From positions 33,575 to 97,574 of the forward strand of contig JAHHHY010000015.1 in assembly GCA_019359125.1 (NCBI GenBank): a stretch of DNA of 64,000 nt, given 5' to 3'. Below the pieces are notes generated by a model that saw nothing but the letters and a program-made list of their open reading frames with translations, searched no databases and was not told the origin of the DNA. Below are positions 57,068 through 64,000 of this stretch, in pieces. Numbering within the stretch: the stretch's first letter is position 1; every line of letters begins with the position of its first letter. The position numbers were made by a program, and so were the translations under genes. This stretch comes from Pleurocapsa minor GSE-CHR-MK 17-07R. Its GTDB lineage: Bacteria; Chloroflexota; Anaerolineae; Aggregatilineales; Phototrophicaceae.

Positions 57068-58408
57068 TTATTTGCCTTCGTAGAACGGGTCGAGCAGGTC
57101 GAGCACGCCGTCCAGGATAGCCAGGCCCTCTTCGATCTGTTCTTCGGTCACGATCAGCGGCGGCGTGTTGAAGATCATATTCCAACGCACCAGCGTGCTC
57201 AGGCCGTTCTTCTTCAGCGTGGTCGCGGCCAGCTTCATCGGGTCGCTGAAGGGCTTGTTGAACGGGCTGAGCGGCTCGCGGGTGTCGCGGTCCTTGACCA
57301 GTTCGATCACGTGATGCAGGCCGGCCCCGCGAATATCGCCGATCACCTGGTGCTTTTCGGCCAGGTCCATCAGGCCGGCGCGCAGCTTCTTGCCCAGCGT
57401 GCGCGAACGCTCCACCAGCTTCTCCTGATGATACACTTCCAGCGTGGCCACGCCGGCGGCGCAGGCCAGCGCGTGCGCACTGTAGGTCAGGCCGGTGTGC
57501 AGCACGTGTTCCTCAAAGTAGGCGGCAATCGCGCTGCTGACGATGGTCGCGCCCAGCGGGATATAGCCGGACGTGATGCCTTTGGCGACGCAGATGATGT
57601 CGGGCGGGCACTTCGGGTAATGGTCGATGCCGAACCATTCGCCGGTGCGCCCGAAGCCGCTCATGACCTCGTCGACGATCAGCAGCATGCCGTACTTGTC
57701 GCAAATCTCGCGGATGCGGTTGTAGAACACTTCCGTCGGCTGCATGACGCCGCTGGAGCCGCTGTAGCCTTCGATCAGGATGGCGGCGCACGTCTCCGGG
57801 CCTTCCGCGATGACGATATCCTCAATCATCTCGGCAAGGATCCGGTCGCCGTCTTCCTGCGTGCGATCGCGGTAAATCGGGTTGCGGTAGGCATACGGGT
57901 CGGGCAGGCGCACGATCCAGGGCACGCCCGGCTCATTGGCCAGACGACGCGGGTCGCCGCCCGCGCTCATCGCGCCAAAGGTGGCGCCGTGATAGCTCTT
58001 GTAGCGCGTGAGGATTTTCTGGCGGCCGGTCATCATGCGGGCCATCTTCATGGCATTTTCAACGGCATCGGTGCCGCCGTTGGTGAAGAACGCCTTGCTC
58101 AGCGTGCCGGGGGTGATTTCTTCCAGCATTTCGCCCAGGCGGCCGCGTGGCTCGGTGGCGAATGAAGGATCGACATAGCACAGCTTCGCCACCTGATCCT
58201 GAATCGCCTTCACCACATGCGGGTGGCTGTGGCCGATATTCACATTCACCAGCTGCGATGACCAGTCGATGTAGCGTTTGCCGTTGGCGTCATACAGATA
58301 CACACCCTCGGCCCGGTCAATCGGGATCGGGTTCCAGGTGCCCTGTGCCACCCATGAGGCGAGGGTGTAACTTTTGTTGGCCTGAATCATTTCTGCTGCG
58401 TTGAGCAT
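57068..58408 (-). CDS. Class III aminotransferase (PLP, omega-aminotransferase type)
   Basis: A 446-aa fold-type I PLP enzyme. Landmarks are YDANGKRYIDWSSQLVNVNI near the start, FFTNGGTDAVENAMKMARMM, SYHGATFGAMSAGGDPRR, LLIVDEVMSGFGRTGEWFG, and the PLP lysine Lys276 in VAKGITSGYIPLGATI. GEWFG and the long small domain fit the beta-alanine/taurine/4-aminobutyrate group using pyruvate as acceptor. The exact substrate is open. The gene is alone; VapBC lies downstream on the same strand. Confidence 0.9.
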   Translation of the reverse strand: MLNAAEMIQANKSYTLASWVAQGTWNPIPIDRAEGVYLYDANGKRYIDWSSQLVNVNIGHSHPHVVKAIQDQVAKLCYVDPSFATEPRGRLGEMLEEITPGTLSKAFFTNGGTDAVENAMKMARMMTGRQKILTRYKSYHGATFGAMSAGGDPRRLANEPGVPWIVRLPDPYAYRNPIYRDRTQEDGDRILAEMIEDIVIAEGPETCAAILIEGYSGSSGVMQPTEVFYNRIREICDKYGMLLIVDEVMSGFGRTGEWFGIDHYPKCPPDIICVAKGITSGYIPLGATIVSSAIAAYFEEHVLHTGLTYSAHALACAAGVATLEVYHQEKLVERSRTLGKKLRAGLMDLAEKHQVIGDIRGAGLHHVIELVKDRDTREPLSPFNKPFSDPMKLAATTLKKNGLSTLVRWNMIFNTPPLIVTEEQIEEGLAILDGVLDLLDPFYEGK

Positions 58409-58600
58409 GAGAAAAACCTTTAACCTGACTGGGCAGAGTTTTCACCGAAGTAGTGCCCCTAATTGTATGCGAAAACCTGCGCGGCGGCACATAGATTGGT
58501 ATAGTTGCACGGTCGCCGCCCGGCGGGCCAGAAAGCTTATGGGTCAGGCGCTGAAAGACGCTGCATACTTCTCTCAATCAAGCACACATCGTCGGTGGAG

Positions 58601-59884
58601 ATGGATCATCGCTTCATGCGCTTACGCACCCTGCTGATCGTCATCGTGTTCGTGGGTATCGGCCTGGCCGGTATTCTGATCGGGCGGGCGCTGGCCGCCC
58701 AGAATACCAGCCCCATACGCGTCGGAATTTTGCACGCGCTGTCGGGCACGATGGCCATCAGCGAACGCTCGGTCGTCGATGCCACGATGATGGCGATCGA
58801 GGAAATCAATGCCGCGGGCGGCGTACTGGGGCGACAGATTGAGCCGATCCTGGTCGACAGCCAGTCCGACTGGGACTATTCGGCGCAGCAGGCGGAGCGG
58901 CTGATTAGCACGGAAGGCGTCGATGTCGTTTTCGGCTGCTGGACATCGGCCTGCCGCCGCACGGTGCGGCCTGTCTTCGAGAGCCTGAATCACCTGCTGG
59001 TGTATCCCATCCAATACGAAGGGCTGGAGTCCTCGCCCAACATCCTCTACACCGGCGCGGCGCCCAACCAGCAGATTATCCCCGCCGTGAAGTGGAGCCT
59101 CGATAACCTGGGCACGCGTTTCTATCTGGTTGGCTCGGATTACGTCTTCCCGCGCTCGGCCAATGCCATCATCCGCGACCAGGTGACTTCGCTGCGCGGC
59201 ACGATCGTGGGCGAGTCTTATATCCTGCTGGGCAGCACCGACGTCGATGCTGTGGTGGCCGATATTGTGGCGACGGAGCCAGACGTCATCCTGAATACCA
59301 TTAACGGTGACAGCAACATTGCCTTCTTCCGCGCGCTGCGCGATGCTGGCGTAACCTCGGACGAGCTTCCCACGCTGTCCTTCAGCATCAGCGAGAGCGA
59401 GCTGCCGACGCTGGACACCGCCCGGCTGGTGGGCGATTACGCGGCGTGGAATTATTTCCAGAGCGTGGACAGCGCCGAGAATGCGCGCTTTGTGGCGCAG
59501 TTTCAGGCGCGCTATGGCGCCGACCGGGTGACCAGCGACCCGATCGAGGCGGCTTATTTTGGCGTGTACCTGTGGGCGCAGGCGGTGCGCACGGCCGGGA
59601 CGCCGGAGGTGAGCGAGGTGCAGCGGGCGCTGGGCGACCAGAGCTTCAATGCGCCGGGCGGCATTGTCTCGATTGACCCGGAGAGCAACCATACGTGGCG
59701 CACCGTGCGCATCGGGCAGATTCGCTCGGACGGCCAGTTTGACATCGTGTGGGATTCGGGCAATCCCATCCGTCCGGTCCCCTATCCCATTTACCGCACC
59801 CAGGAAAGCTGGGACGGGTTTCTCAATGACCTGTATCTGTCATGGGGCGGCAGCTGGGCAAATCCCGGCCTGCCGGCCAACTAG
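58601..59884 (+). CDS. UrtA-like (urea/short-amide) periplasmic binding protein
   Basis: A 427-aa type I binding protein with a signal or anchor (MRLRTLLIVIVFVGIGLAGI). The urea-binder signatures are clear: RVGILHALSGTMAISERSVV, VVFGCWTSACRRTVRPVF, LLVYPIQYEGLESSPNILYT, GAAPNQQIIPAVKWSL. These match UrtA/FmdD, which bind urea or short amides. The start may be 58601 or 58616. No UrtBCDE genes follow; instead, 20 bases later, comes a hybrid histidine kinase. The likeliest role is ligand presentation to that sensor. A single promoter before it probably drives all three genes. Confidence 0.85.
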   Translation: MDHRFMRLRTLLIVIVFVGIGLAGILIGRALAAQNTSPIRVGILHALSGTMAISERSVVDATMMAIEEINAAGGVLGRQIEPILVDSQSDWDYSAQQAERLISTEGVDVVFGCWTSACRRTVRPVFESLNHLLVYPIQYEGLESSPNILYTGAAPNQQIIPAVKWSLDNLGTRFYLVGSDYVFPRSANAIIRDQVTSLRGTIVGESYILLGSTDVDAVVADIVATEPDVILNTINGDSNIAFFRALRDAGVTSDELPTLSFSISESELPTLDTARLVGDYAAWNYFQSVDSAENARFVAQFQARYGADRVTSDPIEAAYFGVYLWAQAVRTAGTPEVSEVQRALGDQSFNAPGGIVSIDPESNHTWRTVRIGQIRSDGQFDIVWDSGNPIRPVPYPIYRTQESWDGFLNDLYLSWGGSWANPGLPAN

Positions 59885-59904
59885 CGAACGCGCAGGAGCT
59901 TTGT

Positions 59905-62523
59905 TTGAATAGCATCCGCTGGCGCCTGCTGCGCGCATTTTTGCTGATTACGCTGATTCCGCTGATCGGGCTGGCCCTGATCACGTATACCATTTTTGAC
60001 AGCGCGCTGCGGGCCGGCGTGACTGCCCGTCTGCTATCGGTGGCCAACGCGACCGTGAGCGAGATTGAAAACTATGCCCGCGAACGCAAACGCGACGTCT
60101 CGACGCTGGCCGCATCGCCCGGCCTGGTCGCGCTGATGGGCCGCATGACCGGCGCCTTCGCGCAGGCTGCGGGCGAGGGCGCTGTGTATGCCCGCCTGAC
60201 GAGTGATGCCCGAGAGATTGCGGCCGCTTACCTCAACGACGGGGGCTATGCCGACCTGTACATGCTTGATGCCGAGGGGCGCCTGCTGTTCAACGTGCAG
60301 CGGCCGGAAGAACTGGGCGTGAGCTACAGCGAGGGCGAGCTGGCGACCACCCAGCTTGCCGTGGTGTTTGATCGTGCGCGCACGCTGCTGGAGACGGAAA
60401 TTTCCGATTTCGGCGGCTATCCCGATCCCGACGAACTGGCCGCGTTTATCGCCGCGCCGGTGTTTGAGGATGGCATCATCATCGGCGTGGTGGCGCTGCA
60501 AATCGACAACAGCGCGCTGTTCCGCGTGGTGACCAATCCGCTGGGGCTGGACCGGACGGGTGAAACCGTGGTCGGCAGCCGCGAAGGCGGCATGCTGCGC
60601 CTGGCCGCGCCGCTGCGCCTCAGCCCGGAGCTGAACCTGGTGAACCAGACGGTCGATCCGGCGCGGTTTCCGCTGCTGGCGGCGGCCGTGGACGGCCAGC
60701 GCATTGACGGGCAGGGGCCGGACTATCGCGGCGTGGATGTGGTGTATGCGGCGCGCTATCTGCCGTCGCTGCGCTGGGGCCTGGTGGTCAAGACGGATGT
60801 TTCGGAGGCGTTTGCGCCGATCGTCAATGTGCGCAATCTGATCATCGCCATCCTGCTGGCGACGCTGGCCGGGGTGGCGCTGCTGGCGCTGCTGATCGCC
60901 CGCTCGATCACCCAGCCGATCGTCAGCCTGACCGACGCGGTGCGCGCATTCTTCCGCGGCGAGATGACGGTGCGTGCGCCAGCACCCCCCACCAAAGACG
61001 AAGTGGCCGAGCTGACCGGCGGGTTCAATGACCTGGCGGATCGGTTGTCGGGCATGATTGCCACGCTGGAGGAGCGTGTGAGCGAGCGCACGCAGGCGCT
61101 GGAAGCACAGGCCGTCAGCCTGCAGGAAGCCCGCGCCGCCGCCGAAAGTGCCAACCAGTCGAAGAGCCGCTTCCTGGCCAATATGAGCCACGAGCTGCGC
61201 ACGCCTATGAATGCCATTCTCGGCTTTTCGCAGTTGATGAGCCGCGACGCCCGGCTGGACGCCAGCACACGGGATTATCTGGGCATCGTCATGCAGTCGG
61301 GCGACCATTTGCTGTCGCTCATCAATGACGTGCTGGAAATGTCGCGCATCGAGGCCGGGCAGGCGACGCTGAATCAGGCGCCGCTGGACCTGCATGCCCT
61401 GCTGCGCGGCGTCGAGGACCTGTTTCGCCTGCGCGCCGAGGCCAAAGGCCTGACGCTGCTGGTGGAATGGACCGAAGATGTGCCGCAGTTCATCAGTACC
61501 GACGAAAGCAAGCTGCGCCAGGTGTTGATCAACCTGATCGGCAACGCGCTCAAGTTCACGCACGAAGGCGGCATCGCGGTGCGCGTGGCCTTGCGTGGCG
61601 AGAAGCTGGCTTTTGAAGTGGAGGATACTGGCGACGGTATCAGCGAGGCCGACCTGAAAAAGCTGTTTCAGCCCTTTATGCAAACGGAGACTGGCATCCG
61701 GTCGCAGCAGGGCACTGGCCTCGGGCTGGTGATTACGCGCCAGTTCATCGAGCTGATGGGCGGCCAGATCAGCGTGCGAAGCCTGGCCGGGCAGGGCACG
61801 CTGTTCTCGTTTGACATCGCGTATGAGCGGGCGCAGTCGGTGCAGGTGGCGAAGGCGAAGCCGCGCGTCATCGGTATTGAGTCGCCGACGGACCAGCCGC
61901 TGCGCATCCTGGTGGCCGATGACAAATGGGAAAACCGCCGCCTGATGATCGAGTGGATGAAGCTGGCCGGTTTCGAGGTGCGCGAGGTCTCGAACGGCAG
62001 GGAAGCCGTCGAGATGTGGGAGGCATGGGAGCCGCATCTGATCTGGATGGACATGCGTATGCCGGTCATGGACGGCTATGAGGCCACCCGCACGATCAAG
62101 TCGCACACCAAAGGCCAGGCGACCGTGATTATCGCGCTGACGGCCAGCGCCTTTGAGCATGAACGCACGATCGTGCTGTCGGCGGGCTGCGACGACTTCG
62201 TGCGCAAGCCAGCCCGCGAGTCGCTCATCTTTGAGAAAATCAGCGAGCATCTGGGCATCCGCTTCAAATATGACGCCCCGGCTGATGATACCCGCACCCC
62301 GCCGCCCGCCCAGCCGCTGACGGCCGCCAGCCTGCAACAGCTGACACCCGCCCAGCGCGAGGCGCTGCTGGCCGCCGCCGATGAGGTGGATACCGCTGCC
62401 GCCAACGCCGTCATTGACGAGATTCGCGCGACGCATCCATCGCTGGCGGACGCGCTGGCCGACCTGACCGCCCATTATCGATTCGACCAGCTTCAGAGTT
62501 TACTGGAAAGTCCCACACCATGA
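59905..62523 (+). CDS. Hybrid sensor histidine kinase (Cache-HAMP-HisKA-HATPase-REC)
   Basis: An 872-aa kinase starting with TTG at 59905, seven bases after AGGAG. Helix 1 is at about 8-30, an extracytoplasmic dCache-like domain at about 35-305, helix 2 at about 310-335, HAMP to about 390, and a coiled coil (LEERVSERTQALEAQAVSLQ). HisKA has MSHELRTPMNAILGFSQLMS (His429), then HATPase_c (LIGNALKFTHEGGI, GTGLGLVITRQFIELMGG) and a receiver (ILVADDKWENRRLMIEWMKL; Asp716 in WMDMRMP). The last 75 residues are helical. It follows the UrtA-like gene and overlaps the next start (ATGA), giving a binding-protein/kinase/relay operon. Confidence 0.92.
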   Translation: MNSIRWRLLRAFLLITLIPLIGLALITYTIFDSALRAGVTARLLSVANATVSEIENYARERKRDVSTLAASPGLVALMGRMTGAFAQAAGEGAVYARLTSDAREIAAAYLNDGGYADLYMLDAEGRLLFNVQRPEELGVSYSEGELATTQLAVVFDRARTLLETEISDFGGYPDPDELAAFIAAPVFEDGIIIGVVALQIDNSALFRVVTNPLGLDRTGETVVGSREGGMLRLAAPLRLSPELNLVNQTVDPARFPLLAAAVDGQRIDGQGPDYRGVDVVYAARYLPSLRWGLVVKTDVSEAFAPIVNVRNLIIAILLATLAGVALLALLIARSITQPIVSLTDAVRAFFRGEMTVRAPAPPTKDEVAELTGGFNDLADRLSGMIATLEERVSERTQALEAQAVSLQEARAAAESANQSKSRFLANMSHELRTPMNAILGFSQLMSRDARLDASTRDYLGIVMQSGDHLLSLINDVLEMSRIEAGQATLNQAPLDLHALLRGVEDLFRLRAEAKGLTLLVEWTEDVPQFISTDESKLRQVLINLIGNALKFTHEGGIAVRVALRGEKLAFEVEDTGDGISEADLKKLFQPFMQTETGIRSQQGTGLGLVITRQFIELMGGQISVRSLAGQGTLFSFDIAYERAQSVQVAKAKPRVIGIESPTDQPLRILVADDKWENRRLMIEWMKLAGFEVREVSNGREAVEMWEAWEPHLIWMDMRMPVMDGYEATRTIKSHTKGQATVIIALTASAFEHERTIVLSAGCDDFVRKPARESLIFEKISEHLGIRFKYDAPADDTRTPPPAQPLTAASLQQLTPAQREALLAAADEVDTAAANAVIDEIRATHPSLADALADLTAHYRFDQLQSLLESPTP

Positions 62524-63614
62524 CGCAGACGCCACGGGGCAATATCCTGATTGTCGACGACACGCCGGCCAACCTGGACGTGCTGACCAAATTCCTGTCC
62601 GACCAGGGTCACAAGGTGCGCCCGGCCATCAACGGCGAGATCGCGCTGAAAGCGGCCGCCAAGTCGCCGCCGGATGTCATCCTGCTCGATATCCAGATGC
62701 CCGGCCTGAACGGGTTTGAGGTGTGCGAACGGCTGAAGGCCGACCCGATCCTGCGCGAAATCCCGGTGATCTTCATCAGCGCGCTGGATGCGCTGGAGGA
62801 CAAGGTGCGCGCCTTCGAGGTGGGCGGCGTGGACTACATCACCAAGCCGTTCCAGATTATGGAAGTGCTGGCGCGGGTGGAGAGCCAGCTTCGCATCCAG
62901 TGGCAGCGGCGGCGCATCGAGGCGCTGAGCCTGTTTCGCGACGAGCTGATCGGCATCGTGTCGCACGACCTGAAGAATCCGCTGAACGCCGTGCTGGGCT
63001 TTTCGGAGATGCTGCAGGAGGATGTGCAGGCCGGGAAACCGATCGATGGCGCGCTGGTCGACCGCATCCACAGCGCGGGCACTCTGATGCTGAATATGGT
63101 GCACGACCTGCTGGACAATGCCCGCAATGAGGAACGCCTGCCGATGCGCTTTGGCGCGCACGTGCTTCAGCGCCTGGTCGACGAACAGCTTGATGCGTAT
63201 GTGCTGGCGGCAGGTCGCAAGGGCATCTCGCTGGTGCGCGCATTCGCCCCCGCCGATATCGTCGTGCAGGCCGACAACCGCCGCTTCGCGCAGGTGGTCA
63301 GCAACCTGATTTCCAACGCGATCAAGTATTCGCCAGACAACAGCGTGGTCACCGCGCATGTGTGGCAGGACGGGAACCTGGGTATCGTCGCCATCGAGGA
63401 TAACGGCTTTGGCATTCCGGCCGCCGACCTGCCGCATATCTTCGAGAAGTTTTACCGCGTGAACACGCAGGAACACATGGCGGTTGAAGGCACCGGCCTG
63501 GGCCTGCCGATCGCCCGCGTGATTGCCGAGCAGCATGGCGGCACCCTGACCGCGACCAGCGAGCCGGGCAAGGGCAGCACCTTCACGCTGACGGTGCCCC
63601 TGGCTTCGGGGTGA
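62520..63614 (+). CDS. Receiver-histidine kinase (REC-HisKA-HATPase)
   Basis: A 364-aa soluble protein with an N-terminal receiver (ILIVDDTPANLDVLTKFLSD; phosphoacceptor Asp57 in VILLDIQMPGLNGF; Lys in YITKPFQ), then HisKA (IVSHDLKNPLNAVLGFSEML, His149) and HATPase_c (LISNAIKYSPDNSVV, IEDNGFGIPAADLPHIFEKF, GTGLGLPIARVIAEQHGG). It would take phosphate from the upstream hybrid kinase and phosphorylate a further partner. There is no DNA-binding output, so the final regulator is elsewhere. Start and upstream stop overlap as ATGA. Confidence 0.92.
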   Translation: MTQTPRGNILIVDDTPANLDVLTKFLSDQGHKVRPAINGEIALKAAAKSPPDVILLDIQMPGLNGFEVCERLKADPILREIPVIFISALDALEDKVRAFEVGGVDYITKPFQIMEVLARVESQLRIQWQRRRIEALSLFRDELIGIVSHDLKNPLNAVLGFSEMLQEDVQAGKPIDGALVDRIHSAGTLMLNMVHDLLDNARNEERLPMRFGAHVLQRLVDEQLDAYVLAAGRKGISLVRAFAPADIVVQADNRRFAQVVSNLISNAIKYSPDNSVVTAHVWQDGNLGIVAIEDNGFGIPAADLPHIFEKFYRVNTQEHMAVEGTGLGLPIARVIAEQHGGTLTATSEPGKGSTFTLTVPLASG

Positions 63615-63644
63615 ATGGGGGCGAATGTTCCTCTGCCTCCGCCA

Positions 63645-63794
63645 CCCCGGGTTCAAAACCCGGGGCTACCAACCGACAAGTCCCTGAAGGGACTAGTCTG
63701 GGATTGCATCGCTGAATGCGCATTTCAAGAGACCGGCTTTTCAGTCCCTTCAGGGACTTGGGCTTCTCGTAGCCTGAGGTTTTGAACCTCAGGC
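63645..63794. repeat. Cluster of four short palindromes
   Basis: The gene-free end of the window holds CCCCGGGTT-caa-AACCCGGGG (63645-63665), AGTCCCT-ga-AGGGACT (63679-63694), AGTCCCT-tc-AGGGACT (63743-63758) and GCCTGAGGTT/AACCTCAGGC (63772-63794). They are closely spaced hairpins of REP type. No coding frame is credible between 63615 and 64000. Confidence 0.7.
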
Positions 63795-63860
63795 GGTGCG
63801 GGGCGATATGTACGTCACGACGCGGGCAGCAGGTTCAACCTCATCAGGCGCCTTTAGCCC

Positions 63861-63894
63861 GCCTCACCCTGCGTCGCTGCGCTCCGCCGTCCCT
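63861..63894. repeat. 34-base exact repeat, partner at 25912
   Basis: The 34 bases here are identical to 25912-25945, the left end of the composite element downstream of murJ. Here the rest of that element is missing, so this is a solo half. Confidence 0.8.
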
Positions 63895-63924
63895 TGTATC
63901 TTGAAAAGGCCGTAGAATAAGACG

Positions 63925-64000
63925 GCAAGCAGAACAGGGGGTGAGCGCTTGGCAGTCCCTTGAGGCAACAAGCCTGATGGAGAGATGAAGCCCACCCCCC
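63925..64000 (+). ncRNA. Possible 6S-like RNA, cut by the window edge
   Basis: After a -10-like TAGAAT (63913-63918) comes a non-coding stretch with GCAGTCCCTTGAGGC, similar to the CAGUCCCUUGAG region of 6S RNA. An internal GCTTG/CAAGC pairing and a GGGGGTG...CACCCCC closing pair are present. The -35 is weak, and only about 76 bases are visible. It could equally be a structured leader or another repeat. Confidence 0.3.

Noticed and set aside
60034..62475. An 813-codon minus-strand frame opposite the hybrid kinase
   Set aside because: Shadow of the HisKA/HATPase/REC gene; composition biased and no recognisable fold.

Overview
The window is about 61% GC by eye and densely coded. It looks like a chromosomal segment from an uncultured Chloroflexota bacterium, probably Anaerolineae-like. 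The evidence is indirect: there is no rRNA or ribosomal-protein marker. I rely on the style of the LysM exoproteins, the many orphan ABC importers, the acidic N-terminal region on a PBP1-like protein, and several Chloroflexota-type small families. No rRNA, tRNA, CRISPR array, IS transposase or prophage block is visible.

Layout. 1-4.0 kb (minus): an edge-truncated unknown gene, then a compact operon of a T4 gp19-like tail-tube protein, cdd, recO and a 508-aa unknown. 4.1-6.4 kb (minus): two secreted LysM proteins, one with a glycosidase-like barrel. 6.5-8.9 kb (plus): a GT4 glycosyltransferase and an IolC-like sugar kinase. 9.0-9.7 kb: a relatively AT-rich SRA-like/HNH nuclease. 10-17.5 kb (plus): a TetR-led lipid or acyl-CoA operon (SDR, two acyl-CoA dehydrogenases, FadN-type fusion) with a DUF559 nuclease inserted. 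17.7-26 kb: FtsX-type permease, MerR plus dehydrogenase, Dps, a lipoprotein, MurJ. 26.4-29.2 kb (minus): DUF2277, an AlkZ-like glycosylase and two paralogous envelope proteins. 29.5-33.4 kb (minus): peptide-type ABC importer (DppC, DppB and a binding protein whose domain order looks circularly permuted). 33.6-41.4 kb (minus): LacI regulator, DUF624 protein, sugar ABC importer and a GH65 phosphorylase, with matching AAACGTTT operators. 41.6-45.7 kb (minus): PriA and class I aldolase. 45.9-54.5 kb (plus): PAS histidine kinase, ChrA, a giant PBP1-like protein with degenerate active sites, a TolB-like propeller. 54.6-58.4 kb: TIM-barrel isomerase-like protein, AlkA-like glycosylase, VapBC, class III aminotransferase. 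58.6-63.6 kb (plus): a UrtA-like binding protein in an operon with a hybrid histidine kinase and a receiver-kinase. The last 400 bases hold palindromic repeats and perhaps the start of a 6S-like RNA.

How it works together. Two carbohydrate modules stand out: the LacI/GH65/sugar-ABC regulon and the LysM-glycosidase pair. Neither importer has its ATPase here, so both presumably borrow ATPases encoded elsewhere. The TetR operon is a beta-oxidation-like set without a thiolase. The final operon reads as a periplasmic amide or urea sensor feeding a phosphorelay rather than a transporter.

Intergenic regions carry several repeat families: heptamer GAGTnnT tracts, CCCTCTCC...GGAGAGGG composite palindromes, and a MITE-like pair with 25-bp inverted ends. 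The best candidates for something undescribed are the circularly permuted family-5 binding protein, the PBP1-like protein that has lost catalytic residues in both enzymatic domains, the binding-protein/kinase operon, and the lone tail-tube gene among housekeeping genes.
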